Assembly (NCBI RefSeq): GCF_002803085.1
Contig: NZ_NNBJ01000002.1
Location: forward strand, 703,183-767,182
Reading direction: 5' to 3'
Length of the DNA stretch: 64,000 nucleotides
Source of the DNA: Streptomyces sp. CB01201
GTDB lineage: Bacteria > Actinomycetota > Actinomycetes > Streptomycetales > Streptomycetaceae
The position numbers and the translations under genes are program-made. The notes under the pieces were generated by a model. It was given only the letters and a program-made list of their open reading frames with translations, ran no database searches and had not been told where the DNA came from. Of the stretch, positions 1 to 10,333 are shown piece by piece; position 1 is the first letter of the stretch; every line of letters starts with the position of its first letter.

Positions 1-1468
<1,468 letters not shown>

Positions 1469-1472
<4 letters not shown>

Positions 1473-3253
1473 CCCTCGACCCGACGCTGGGTGCTCCGCC
1501 CCCAGACCCCCGTTCGCGCCTTGAGGGCGCTCGTCCTCAAACGCCGGACGGGCTGAACATGCCCGTGCCCGGCGCCCCCGAGGGCGCGCCCCCCGCTCCG
1601 CCCGAGGCCACGGGGACGCCCGCCCCCAACCCCGCCGGGGCCACCGGGATGCCCGCCCCCAACCCCGCCGGGGCCACGGGCACGCCCGCCCCCAGCCCCG
1701 CCAGGGGCGCGGGGAACTGCGCGCCCAGCCACGCACGGCCCGCAGTCGAAGGCAACGCCCCCAACCTCACCGGGGCCACGGGGACGCCCGCCCCCAACCC
1801 CGCCGGGGCCACGGGCACGCCCGCCCCCAACCCCGCCGGGGCCACGGGTACGCCCGCCCCCAGCCCCGCCAGGGGCGCGGGGAACTGCGCGCCCAGCCAC
1901 GCACGGCCGGCAGTCGAAGGCAACGCCCCCAACCCCGCCGGGGCCACGGGTGCGCCCGCCCCCAACCCCGCCAGGGGCGCGGGGAACTGCGCGCCCAGCC
2001 ACGCACGGCCCGCAGCCGGACAGGAAACCCCCAACCCCGCCGGAGGCACCGGCTTTCATGAGATGTGGGCCACCCTCGCCCCCATCGGCCGCGACAGCGC
2101 AACCCGCGGCTACCGCCGCCACGCCTGGACCGGTGCCGACGCCGACTGCCGCGCGTGGTTCCGGGCGCAGGCCGAGTCCCGCGGGCTCACCTACGAGCTG
2201 GACCGGAACGGCAACCAGTGGGCCTGGGACGGTGACCCGACGGCCGGCGACGCCGTCGTCACCGGCTCGCACCTGGACTCCGTCCCGGACGGCGGCGCCT
2301 TCGACGGCCCCCTCGGCGTCGTCTCGTCCTTCGCCGCGCTCGACGAACTGCGGCGCAGGGGAACGGAGTTGACCCGCCCCCTCGCCATCACCAACTTCGG
2401 CGACGAGGAGGGCGCCCGCTTCGGCCTCGCCTGCGTCGGCTCCCGGCTCACCGCCGGACAGCTCACCGCCGAGGCCGCGCACCGCCTGCGCGACCAGGAC
2501 GGGATCAGTCTCCCGCAGGCCATGGAACGGGCCGGGTACGACCCGGACGCCATCGGCCCCGACCCCGAACGCCTCGCCCGCATCGGCGCGTTCGTGGAGC
2601 TGCACGTCGAACAGGGCCGGGCGCTCGACCTGAGCGGCGACGCCGTCGGCATCGCCTCCGCCATCTGGCCGCACGGCCGCTGGCGGTTCGACTTCGCGGG
2701 CGAGGCCAACCACGCCGGCACCACCCGCCTGGTCGACCGGCGCGACCCGATGCTGACGTACGCCGAGACGGTCCTGGCCGCCCGCCGCGAGGCCGAACTC
2801 GCGGGCGCGGTCGCCACGTTCGGCAAGATCTCCTGCGAGCCCAACGGCGTCAACGCCATCCCCTCGATGGTGCGCGGCTGGCTCGACTCGCGGGCCGCCG
2901 ACCAGTCCACCCTGGACACCGTCGTCGCCGCGATCGAGCGGGCCGCCAAGGAGCGTGCCGAGCGCGACGGCGTGGACCTCAGCGTCGTACGCGAGTCGTT
3001 CACGCCCGTCGTGGAGTTCGAGCACGCCCTGCGGGACGAGATCGCCAAGATCCTCGGCGGTCACACCCCGGTGCTCGGCACCGGCGCGGGACACGACGCC
3101 GGAATCCTGTCCGGCTCGATCCCGACCGCCATGCTGTTCGTACGCAACCCCACGGGCGTCTCGCACTCCCCGGCCGAGTTCGCCGGTGAGGACGACTGCG
3201 TCGCCGGGGTGCTCGCACTCGCCGATGTACTGGAGGGCCTGGCGTGCAGGTGA
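1469..3253 (+). CDS. M20 amidohydrolase (allantoate amidohydrolase / N-carbamoyl amino acid hydrolase family) with repeat-built N-terminal extension
   Basis: Zinc-dependent M20 hydrolase of the AllC/hydantoinase subgroup. Metal ligands look complete: [16 protein letters not shown], the paired glutamates in [18 protein letters not shown], and GTGAGHDAG near the end. In the hut operon it may hydrolyse N-formyl-L-glutamate made by HutF, since no HutG is visible here; that is inference. The catalytic part begins near FHEMWATL and would give 396 residues from ATG 2063, the usual family length. The frame, however, runs unbroken from GTG 1469, which overlaps the hutU stop and has a good ribosome site, giving 594 residues. 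The extra 198 are proline/alanine/glycine repeats encoded by DNA of the kind found between genes elsewhere in this window. Both starts are possible. The last bases overlap hutF. Confidence 0.9.
1527..2044 (+). repeat. Mosaic of intergenic-type repeats and 33-bp units inside the M20 reading frame
   Basis: Just after the hutU stop comes an element with GTCCTCAAACGCCGGACGG (about 1532-1550), also present at 31284-31313 and 49769-49798 on the other strand. It is followed by 33-bp units encoding [11 protein letters not shown], interrupted by three copies of a block containing GGGGAACTGCGCG (starts 1711, 1879, 1981) that encode [13 protein letters not shown]. Distances between these blocks are 168 and 102 bp, both multiples of three, so the frame stays open. 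Related copies elsewhere in the window all lie between genes. Confidence 0.85.
2063..2065 (+). promoter_or_regulatory. Alternative start codon for the M20 catalytic domain
   Basis: This ATG is in frame, directly precedes the conserved domain, and has GGAGG 16 bases upstream at 2042-2046, a longer gap than normal. It would give a protein of normal family length. Which start is used decides whether the repeat-encoded extension exists as protein. Confidence 0.4.
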
Positions 3254-4578
3254 CGTACTGGCTCGAACACGCCTGGCTCGACCCCGTGGTCGAGCCGGGC
3301 GTGGCCGTGGAGGTGGCCGGCGACGGCCGGATCTCCGCCGTCCGCACGGGGGTCGAGGCCCCGCCGCCCGGCGCGGTGGTGCTGCGCGGATTCACCGTGC
3401 CCGGCCTCGCCAACGCCCACTCGCACGCCTTCCACCGGGCCCTGCGCGCCACCGTGCAGGTCGGCTCGGGGACGTTCTGGACCTGGCGCGAGACCATGTA
3501 CCAGGTCGCGTCCCGGCTCACCCCGGACTCCTACCACGCGCTCGCCCGCGCGGTGTACGCGGAGATGGCGCTCGCCGGGATCACCGCCGTCGGCGAGTTC
3601 CACTATCTGCACCACGCGCCGGACGGCACCCCCTACGACGACCCCAACGCGATGGGCGAGGCCCTGATCGCCGCGGCCGCCGAGGCGGGCATCCGCATCA
3701 CCCTGCTCGACACCGCCTACCTCTCCTCCGGCTTCGGGGCCGCCCCCGACCGCCACCAGCTGCGCTTCTCGGACGGCACCGCCGAGGCGTGGGCCGAGCG
3801 CTGCTCGGCGCTCAAGGAGCGGGGGCACGCGCGGATCGGCGCGGCCGTGCACTCCGTACGGGCCGTCCCCGCAAGGGAGTTGGGCACGGTCGCCGCATGG
3901 GCCGAGGCCCGGCGGGCCCCGCTCCACGTCCACCTCTCCGAGCAGACCGCCGAGAACGAGGGCTGCCTGGAGGCGTACGGCATGACGCCCACGCAACTGC
4001 TCGCCGAGCACGGCGTCCTCGGCGACCGCACCACGGGCGTCCACAACACCCACCTCACGGACGGGGACATCGCGCTCATCGGGTCCACCGCGACGGGCAC
4101 CTGCATGTGTCCCACGACGGAGCGCGACCTCGCCGACGGCATCGGGCCCGCGGTCGCCCTCCAGCGTGCGGGCTCCCCGCTCTCGCTGGGCAGCGACAGC
4201 CACGCCGTGATCGACCTCTTCGAGGAGGCGCGCGCGATGGAGCTCGACGAGCGCCTCCGTACGCGGCGGCGGGGGCACTGGACGGCGGCGGCGCTGCTGC
4301 GCGCGGCGACGGCCGACGGCCACGCGGCGCTCGGCTGGCCGGAGGCCGGCCGCATCGAGGCCGGCGCCCCGGCCGACCTCGCCACGATCGCCCTGGGCTC
4401 CGTCCGGACGGCCGGGGCGGTGCCTCGGCTCGCCGCGGAGACGGCGGTGTTCGCGGCGACCGCGTCCGATGTGCGGCACGTGGTGGTCGGGGGGCGCGCC
4501 GTGGTGCGGGACGGGGTCCACGCCCTGATACCGGATGTGGCCTCGGCCCTGTCCACGGCCGTCGCCGCCCTGAGATAG
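3244..4578 (+). CDS. hutF: Formimidoylglutamate deiminase
   Basis: Amidohydrolase-superfamily enzyme that removes ammonia from N-formimino-L-glutamate to give N-formyl-L-glutamate, the four-to-five-step branch of histidine degradation. 444 residues, the normal HutF size. Metal-binding features visible are NAHSHAFHRALR (HxH), the central HVHLSEQTAENEGC, and SLGSDSHAVIDLFEEAR near residue 320. The GTG start lies ten bases before the end of the M20 gene, so the two are coupled. HutF output is the presumed substrate for the neighbouring M20 hydrolase. Orthologue of SCO3071 by gene order and sequence. Confidence 0.95.
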   Translation: MQVTYWLEHAWLDPVVEPGVAVEVAGDGRISAVRTGVEAPPPGAVVLRGFTVPGLANAHSHAFHRALRATVQVGSGTFWTWRETMYQVASRLTPDSYHALARAVYAEMALAGITAVGEFHYLHHAPDGTPYDDPNAMGEALIAAAAEAGIRITLLDTAYLSSGFGAAPDRHQLRFSDGTAEAWAERCSALKERGHARIGAAVHSVRAVPARELGTVAAWAEARRAPLHVHLSEQTAENEGCLEAYGMTPTQLLAEHGVLGDRTTGVHNTHLTDGDIALIGSTATGTCMCPTTERDLADGIGPAVALQRAGSPLSLGSDSHAVIDLFEEARAMELDERLRTRRRGHWTAAALLRAATADGHAALGWPEAGRIEAGAPADLATIALGSVRTAGAVPRLAAETAVFAATASDVRHVVVGGRAVVRDGVHALIPDVASALSTAVAALR

Positions 4579-4797
4579 CTCCCTGGGGGCTCCGCCCCAG
4601 ACCCCGGAGGATTCCCCACCCGCCCCTTCCCGCAACCCTCCGGGGGAAGTTCGTCGGGTGCGGACCGCGGGGCCGTTCGCGCAGTTCCCCGCGCCCCCAA
4701 AAGCCTCGATGCCGGCTCGCACAGGCAACCTCTGCCCGTCCGGCGTCTGGGGCGGAGCCCCGGCGGCCGACCCGGAGTCGAACGAGAAAAGGAACCC
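4579..4797. repeat. Intergenic repeat mosaic between hutF and hutI
   Basis: Right after the hutF stop is the palindrome GGGGCTCCGCCCCAGACCCC, then a reverse copy of the GGGGAACTGCGCG element (4678-4690, read as CGCGCAGTTCCCC), then CCGTCCGGCGTCTGGGGCGG near 4738. The same pieces in similar order occur at 12248-12420, 31055-31500 and 49376-49840. GAAAAGGAA just before 4798 is the hutI ribosome site. Confidence 0.8.
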
Positions 4798-5964
4798 ATG
4801 CGCACCACCCTCGTGCGGAACATCGCCAGCCTCGTCACCAACGACCCCGAGCGGGAGGACGGGCCCCTCGGGCTCGTCGAGGACGCCGCCCTCGTCATCG
4901 AGGGCGAGCGGATCGCCTGGGCCGGCCGCACGGCCGACGCCCCCGCCGCCGACGACGTGGTCGACGCGAAGGGCCGGGCCGTCGTCCCCGGCTTCGTCGA
5001 CTCCCACTCCCACCTCGTCTTCGCGGGCGACCGGACCCAGGAGTTCAACGCCCGTATGAGCGGCCGGCCCTACCAGGCCGGCGGCATCCGCACCACCGTC
5101 ACCGCCACCCGCGGCGCGAGCGACGAGGCGCTGGGCGCCAATGTCGCCCGCTATCTCGCGGAGGCGCTGCGGCAGGGCACCACCACCCAGGAGACCAAGT
5201 CCGGGTACGGGCTCACCGTCGAGGACGAGGCCCGCGCCCTGCGCATCGCGGCCGAGCACACCGACGAGGTCACCTATCTCGGCGCGCACATCGTGGCCCC
5301 CGAGTACGCCGACGACCCGGCGGCCTACGTCGATCTGGTCACCGGCGCGATGCTGGACGCCTGTGCCCCGTACGCCCGTTGGGTCGACGTGTTCTGCGAG
5401 AAGGGCGCCTTCGACGGGGACCAGGCGCGGGCCATCCTCACCGCGGGCCAGGCCAAGGGACTGCTGGCACGCGTCCACGCCAACCAGCTGACGTACGGGC
5501 CGGGCGTCCGGCTCGCCGTGGAGCTGGACGCCGCCTCCGCCGACCACTGCACCCACCTCACGGACGCGGACGTCGACGCGCTCGCCAACAGCGCGACGGT
5601 CGCGACCCTGCTGCCCGGCGCCGAGTTCTCCACCCGGGCCCCATGGCCGGACGCGCGGCGGCTGTTGGACGCCGGCGCCACCGTCGCGCTGTCCACCGAC
5701 TGCAATCCGGGCTCGTCCTTCACGTCCTCGATGCCGTTCTGCATCGCGCTCGCCGTACGCGACATGAAAATGACGCCGGACGAGGCGATCTGGTCGGCGA
5801 CCGCGGGCGGCGCCGCCGCGCTGCGCCGTACCGACATCGGGCGTCTGGCCCCCGGCGCCCGCGCCGATCTGGCGTTCCTGGACGCGCCCTCGCACGTGCA
5901 CCTCGCCTACCGGCCGGGCGTGCCCCTGGTCGACGAGGTCTGGCGGGCGGGCCGCCGGGTCTGA
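4798..5964 (+). CDS. hutI: Imidazolonepropionase
   Basis: Third step of histidine degradation: hydrolyses 4-imidazolone-5-propionate to N-formimino-L-glutamate. 388 residues, close to the family norm. The amidohydrolase metal and substrate motifs are in order: [19 protein letters not shown], the [10 protein letters not shown] region, [16 protein letters not shown] and [13 protein letters not shown] 4798 is preceded by a purine-rich GAAAAGGAA site. It closes the visible hut run (hutU, M20, hutF, hutI), although a repeat-filled gap of 219 bp separates it from hutF, so an extra promoter is possible. A strong hairpin follows at 5981-6015. Confidence 0.97.
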   Translation: MRTTLVRNIASLVTNDPEREDGPLGLVEDAALVIEGERIAWAGRTADAPAADDVVDAKGRAVVPGFVDSHSHLVFAGDRTQEFNARMSGRPYQAGGIRTTVTATRGASDEALGANVARYLAEALRQGTTTQETKSGYGLTVEDEARALRIAAEHTDEVTYLGAHIVAPEYADDPAAYVDLVTGAMLDACAPYARWVDVFCEKGAFDGDQARAILTAGQAKGLLARVHANQLTYGPGVRLAVELDAASADHCTHLTDADVDALANSATVATLLPGAEFSTRAPWPDARRLLDAGATVALSTDCNPGSSFTSSMPFCIALAVRDMKMTPDEAIWSATAGGAAALRRTDIGRLAPGARADLAFLDAPSHVHLAYRPGVPLVDEVWRAGRRV

Positions 5965-5980
5965 GCGCGCGGGGGAGGTT

Positions 5981-6015
5981 GGGGCCCGGCCAGTGGCGTG
6001 GAAGGGCCGGGCCCC
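5981..6015 (+). terminator. Hairpin after the hut operon
   Basis: GGGGCCCGGCC (5981-5991) pairs perfectly with GGCCGGGCCCC (6005-6015) around a 13-base loop, 17 bases after the hutI stop. There is no run of T, which is common for Streptomyces terminators. Confidence 0.65.
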
Positions 6016-6370
6016 GGCGTGGACGGAGAAGGGGCGGAGCCGACCGCGGCGGCCGTCGCCGCCCCGGTCACCCTGCGTTCGGGAACCGCCGGATCCGGCT
6101 CCCGGGCGGCGGGCGGCGGCACCGCCGCCGGATCCACCGCCCCGCATGAACTCCGCCGGCACAGCCCTTGCTCCAGCGGCTGTGCCTCCTTCGTCCGCGC
6201 GGCCCTCCCCGGACCGCTGCGCCTCCGGTTACACCAGGGAAGACGGCCGGAACCCGGGGTGCCGGTTCCCCGGCCGGGACGGCGCACGGGAGCGTGATTG
6301 CCCGGCGAATATGCGCCGCACGCCCCTGGGGCTCGGGCAGCCTCCGGCGCTCAGGGGCCGCCTCCGCGCC
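6016..6370. other. Gene-free stretch between convergent hutI and the Imm1-like gene
   Basis: About 355 bases between two converging genes. I see no convincing reading frame, RNA gene or tandem repeat, only GC-rich sequence with short inverted segments. Confidence 0.5.
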
Positions 6371-6682
6371 TCAGGACGCGGTCAGACGGTCGATCTCCGC
6401 CGTCTCGCCCTTCGCGAGCAGCCCGAAGAGCCGCAGCACCTCGTCCTTGGCCACCGCCGGGATCTGGCGCGGCTGGGCGTCCGGCTCGTCCAGGTTCTCC
6501 CAGAGGAGCCAGAGCAGCTCGCCGCTGGGGAAGGCGCTCAGGGACCAGCCGTTCTCATGGGTCAGGGAGACATCGGGGTGCTCGTCGTCGGCGCCGGCCA
6601 GGCCGTCGAGGATCGTGCGCATCGTGGCCTCGTCGGGCTCTTCGACGGAGGCGCCCGAGAGGTCGGTCATGAAGTAGCTCAT
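6371..6682 (-). CDS. Small Imm1-like protein (immunity protein Imm1 family by resemblance)
   Basis: A cytosolic protein of about 103 residues with no signal or membrane segment. The core (PDVSLTHENGWSLSAFPSG, then WENLDEPD) resembles the Imm1 family, whose members often neutralise secreted deaminase-type toxins. No toxin gene is nearby, so the role is open. The start is uncertain: ATG 6682 gives MSYFMTDL, while ATG 6691 adds three residues; neither has a good ribosome site. The open frame extends to 7048, but that part lies antisense to the start of the next gene and is probably not coding. The segment LLWLLWEN contains a short in-frame 9-base duplication. Confidence 0.7.
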   Translation of the reverse strand: MSYFMTDLSGASVEEPDEATMRTILDGLAGADDEHPDVSLTHENGWSLSAFPSGELLWLLWENLDEPDAQPRQIPAVAKDEVLRLFGLLAKGETAEIDRLTAS

Positions 6683-6890
6683 ACCGTGCATTAGCTCACG
6701 CCGGGCACCCCACCCGTACGCCCGGCCCCTCCCGTACCGACTGCTCGCACAGGTCATGAAGGGGCCAAATCGGCGTCGGCGCACCAAGTGTCTCCGTATG
6801 GTCACAAACTGCGGAAGGGTACCTACCGTCGGGTGAAATCGACCGGTACCGTCCAGGGCAGCGTGGCGCGGGAAGGACCGGGGGGTCGAG

Positions 6891-8015
6891 GTGGGCAGTC
6901 TGCGCGGGAGCGGCGGCAGCGAGGGTGCCGGGGGGCGCGTGCGCGTGGCCAGACCCGGCGATCTGAGCGCCGCGGAGCTGGAGGTCTGGCGGGAACTGCG
7001 GGCCAAGTCGCAGGCGCCGGAGAATCCCTTCATGGAGCCGGAGTTCACCCTGGCCGTCGGCCGGGTGCGCTCCTCGGCGCGGGTGGCCGTCGTGTACGAG
7101 GGCGGCGAGCCCGCGGCCTTCTTCCCCTACGAGAAAGGGAAGTTGGGACAGGGGCGTGCCATCGGGTTCGGCGTATCGGACTCCCAGGGGATCATCGGAC
7201 GACCTCAACGGGCGGCTACGCAAAGCGAGTTGCTGCGTGCCTGCGGCCTGTCCTCCTGGGAGTTCGACAACCTGGAGGACGGCCAGTCCCTGTTCGTACC
7301 GGACGCCGCCGACGCGTACCCCTCCTACGTGATCGACGTCGGGTCCGGCTACGCGGCGTACGAGGCGATCCTGCGGGAGCGGTCGCCGAAGTTCTTCCGG
7401 ACCACCACCGCCAAGGAGCGCAGACTCGGCAGGCAGGTGGGCGAGGTCCGGTTCGTCTTCGACGAGCGGGACCCGGCGGCGCTCGCCCGGCTCATGGAGT
7501 GGAAGTCCGCGCAGTACCGCCGCACCGGGCGGCGCGACCGGTTCGCCCAGGAGTGGATCAGCACCCTGGTGCGACAGCTCGCCCACACCCGCGCGCCCGG
7601 CTGCTCGGGGGTGCTCTCGGTGCTGTACGCGGGGGACGCGCCGATCGCCGCACACTTCGGGCTGCGCTCGCGCACGGTTCTGGCCTGCTGGTTCCCCTCG
7701 TACGACCCGCGGTACGCGAAGTACTCGCCGGGCCTGGTGCTCCATCTGCGGATGGCTGAGGCCGCGGCCGGCGAGGGCATCGGGATGCTGGACCTCGGCC
7801 GGGGGGCCGCCGAGTACAAGGACGCGCTGAAGACCGGTGAGATACCGGTGTACGAAGGGGCCGCCACCCGGCCGGGCGCGGGCGCGGTGCTGCACTGGAT
7901 CGGCCGGGAGCCCTCCCGCCGGGCCCACGGGTTCGTACGGCAACGGCCGGGACTCGCCGGGTTCGCGCAGCGCGGTCTCAAGCGGGCCGCGCGGTTGCGC
8001 GGCGCCGGAAGGTAG
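6891..8015 (+). CDS. BioF2-like / CelD-BcsL-type GNAT acetyltransferase
   Basis: Soluble protein of 374 residues. The C-terminal half (about residues 165-310) has the BioF2-like GNAT pattern seen in enzymes that acylate sugars during polysaccharide synthesis: a basic helix (SPKFFRTTTAKERRLGRQ), a middle SVLYAGDAPIAAHFGLRS, and the closing MLDLGRGAAEYKDALKTG. The start is GTG 6891 behind GGGGGGTCGAG. It is the first of three same-strand genes (acetyltransferase, GT2, deacetylase), so it most likely modifies a glycan or its precursor. Specificity cannot be read from the sequence. Confidence 0.85.
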   Translation: MGSLRGSGGSEGAGGRVRVARPGDLSAAELEVWRELRAKSQAPENPFMEPEFTLAVGRVRSSARVAVVYEGGEPAAFFPYEKGKLGQGRAIGFGVSDSQGIIGRPQRAATQSELLRACGLSSWEFDNLEDGQSLFVPDAADAYPSYVIDVGSGYAAYEAILRERSPKFFRTTTAKERRLGRQVGEVRFVFDERDPAALARLMEWKSAQYRRTGRRDRFAQEWISTLVRQLAHTRAPGCSGVLSVLYAGDAPIAAHFGLRSRTVLACWFPSYDPRYAKYSPGLVLHLRMAEAAAGEGIGMLDLGRGAAEYKDALKTGEIPVYEGAATRPGAGAVLHWIGREPSRRAHGFVRQRPGLAGFAQRGLKRAARLRGAGR

Positions 8016-8075
8016 CCCCCGTCGGGGCGCGGCCGTCGAGGCCATCGGAGGACCCGGAGCACGGGGGGGAGCACA

Positions 8076-9407
8076 GTGTCGGACAGGCCGTCGCAGGCAC
8101 CACAGGGGCCACGGGCCCAGGACCTGGAGAGACAGCGCGACGCCGGGCAGGGGATCGGCGTCGGTGAGCTGGACCTGGACGGGCTCGACGGGGACGTGCT
8201 GTCCCTGAGACCCGCGCCCGGCGGGCCGCCCATCGGCCCCGGCGAGGTGTACGTCCTGGTCCGGCTGCGGGGGCGGCCGGTCGGGACGGTCCTCGGGCGG
8301 GTGCACCGCGGCGAGGACCCGGCCGGGGTGCTGGCGGCGTCGGCCCGCAAGCAGCTCGCCGGGTTCGTGCCCGAGGAGCGGCCCGCGCCCGCGCCGAGGC
8401 CGGCCCGCGCCAGTGTCGTCGTCGCGACCCGGGAACGGTCCGCCCAACTCGCCCGCGCCCTGGACTCGTTGCTCGCGCAGGACCATCCCGACCACGAGAT
8501 CCTCGTCGTCGACAACAACCCCGCGACCGACCGGACCCGCGAGCTGATCGAGCGCCGCTACGCCCCGCTCGGCGTCCGCTACACCGTCGAGCCCGTGCCG
8601 GGGCTCGCCGCCGCCCACAACCGGGGCGTCGCCGCCGCGCACGGCGAGATCCTCGCGTTCACGGACGACGACGTGATCGCCGACCCGCGCTGGCTGTCCT
8701 CGCTCGCCGCGCCCTTCGCGGCGGACCCCAGGCTCGGCTGTGCGACCGGGCTGATCCTGCCCGCCCGCCTCACCACACCCGCCCAGATCCTCCTGGAGAG
8801 CCACGGCGGGTTCACCAAGGGCTTCGCGCCCCGCCACTTCGACCCGCGCAGACCCCCGCCCGACGAGCCCTTGTTCCCGTTCACGGCCGGCCGGTTCGGC
8901 TCCGGCGCCAACATGGCCTTCCGCGCCGACGTCATCCGAGCGGTCGGCGGCTTCGACCCGGCCACCGGCACCGGCACACCGGCCAGGGGCGGTGACGACC
9001 TCTACGCCTTCGCCCGGGTCGTCGTCGCCGGACACCGGCTCAGCTACACGCCCGAGGCCCTGGTCTGGCACCACCACCGCGAGACCTGGCAGGACCTGGA
9101 GAACCAGGCGTACGGCTACGGCGCCGGACTCACCGCCTATCTGACCGCGATCGTCGCCCGCCGCCCGTCCCTGCTGCCCGGCTTGCTCGCCCGGGTGCCG
9201 CGCGGACTCGCGCACGCGCTCGCCATCAGCGCCCACCGCGACGCGGGGGAGCAGGCCGTGCCCGGCGAGCACGGCGCGCACAGCCACCCCTGGCCGCGGT
9301 CGCTGTCCCGCCTGGAGCGCCGGGGCATGCTGTACGGGCCGCTCGGCTACCTCCGCGCCCGGCGCCGGGTGCGCGGCCACCGGCTGCCGTGGGAGGTGGC
9401 CCGGTGA
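8076..9407 (+). CDS. Family 2 glycosyltransferase with an N-terminal extra domain
   Basis: 443 residues. The GT-A domain starts near residue 112 (ARASVVVATRERSAQLARAL) and has VVDNNPATDRT and the DxD-like TDDD at about 196-199. Residues 1-105 form a separate small domain (GPGEVYVLVRLRGRPVGT) of unknown role. There is no clear membrane helix, so it probably works on the cytoplasmic face. GTG 8076 follows GGGGGGAG. The stop overlaps the GTG of the deacetylase, indicating coupling. Donor and acceptor are unknown. Confidence 0.9.
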   Translation: MSDRPSQAPQGPRAQDLERQRDAGQGIGVGELDLDGLDGDVLSLRPAPGGPPIGPGEVYVLVRLRGRPVGTVLGRVHRGEDPAGVLAASARKQLAGFVPEERPAPAPRPARASVVVATRERSAQLARALDSLLAQDHPDHEILVVDNNPATDRTRELIERRYAPLGVRYTVEPVPGLAAAHNRGVAAAHGEILAFTDDDVIADPRWLSSLAAPFAADPRLGCATGLILPARLTTPAQILLESHGGFTKGFAPRHFDPRRPPPDEPLFPFTAGRFGSGANMAFRADVIRAVGGFDPATGTGTPARGGDDLYAFARVVVAGHRLSYTPEALVWHHHRETWQDLENQAYGYGAGLTAYLTAIVARRPSLLPGLLARVPRGLAHALAISAHRDAGEQAVPGEHGAHSHPWPRSLSRLERRGMLYGPLGYLRARRRVRGHRLPWEVAR

Positions 9408-10207
9408 GCGCGGGGACGGCCTGCATACCCGTCCTCCTGTACCACGCGGTGATGGACGACCCGCCCGCCTGGATCGGCGAATTCACCGTCCCGCCGCGGC
9501 AGTTCGAGGCCCAGCTGGACGCCATCCGGGACAGCGGGCGCACACCCGTGACCATCGGGACGCTCGCCGCCCACTTCGCGCAGGGGGCCCCGCTGCCGCC
9601 CCGGCCGGTCGTGCTCACCTTCGACGACGGCTTCGCCGACCTGCCCCGGCGCACCGCCGAGGCGCTCGCCGAGCGGGGCGTGCCCGCCACCGCCTACCTC
9701 ACCACCGGCGCGATCACCCGCGGCCGGCGCTGTCTGCTGCCGCCCGCGCCGATGATGACCCTCGGCCAGGCCCGGCTCCTGGAGGAGTACGGAATGGAGA
9801 TCGGCGCCCACACCGTCTCGCACCCCCAGCTCGACACCCTGGGGCGGCGCGCACTGCAAATCGAACTGGCGGACGCCAGAGCCGAGTTGGAGGACACCCT
9901 CGGCCACCGCATCTGCCACCTCGCCTACCCGCACGGCTACAACAGCCCCGCCGTGCGCCGGGCCGCGCGCGCCGCCGGCTACGAGACGGCCGTCGCGGTA
10001 CGGCACGCGCTCAGCTCGGAGCGCGACGAGGCGTACCGGATCGCCCGGCTCATCGTGCGCCGGAGTCACACGCTCGCCGATGTGACGGCGTGGATGTGCG
10101 GGCGGGGAGCCCGGGCCGCCCCGTACAACGACTCGCCGCTGACCATGAGTTGGCGCCTGTACCGCCGGACCAGAGCCGCGGTGAGGGGGCCCGTGTTCGC
10201 GGGCTGA
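9404..10207 (+). CDS. Polysaccharide deacetylase (NodB / carbohydrate esterase 4 family)
   Basis: 267 residues with the NodB fold signature: motif 1 TFDDGF (72-77) holding the catalytic base and metal-ligand aspartates, and motif 2 HTVSHPQL (136-143) holding the metal histidines. LAYPHGYNSPAVRR fits motif 3. It would remove N- or O-acetyl groups from a sugar. No signal peptide is visible, so it may act on a cytoplasmic lipid-linked precursor. I chose GTG 9404, which overlaps the GT2 stop as GTGA and has GGGAGG at 9391-9396; an upstream GTG at 9389 is less likely. Confidence 0.9.
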   Translation: MSAGTACIPVLLYHAVMDDPPAWIGEFTVPPRQFEAQLDAIRDSGRTPVTIGTLAAHFAQGAPLPPRPVVLTFDDGFADLPRRTAEALAERGVPATAYLTTGAITRGRRCLLPPAPMMTLGQARLLEEYGMEIGAHTVSHPQLDTLGRRALQIELADARAELEDTLGHRICHLAYPHGYNSPAVRRAARAAGYETAVAVRHALSSERDEAYRIARLIVRRSHTLADVTAWMCGRGARAAPYNDSPLTMSWRLYRRTRAAVRGPVFAG

Positions 10208-10258
10208 GCGGGCCTGCGGCCGTTCGCGGTGTAGCCACACGGGCGCGCGGAGTGTTCC

Positions 10259-10264
10259 TATACT
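10259..10264 (+). promoter_or_regulatory. Possible -10 element before the large membrane protein
   Basis: TATACT stands out in very GC-rich DNA about 70 bases before the start at 10334. No convincing -35 box is seen 17-18 bases upstream. Confidence 0.35.
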
Positions 10265-10333
10265 CGCTCGAAGGGGACAGCCAGGGGACCGCGGCGTGAC
10301 GGCCGTGACCACATGCGTGGGGGGAGTCGCACT

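Noticed and set aside
6691..7048. N-terminal part of a 225-residue Imm1-like protein
   Set aside because: Conservation starts at MSYFMTDL; the upstream part is basic low-complexity sequence that overlaps the divergent acetyltransferase gene and promoter region.
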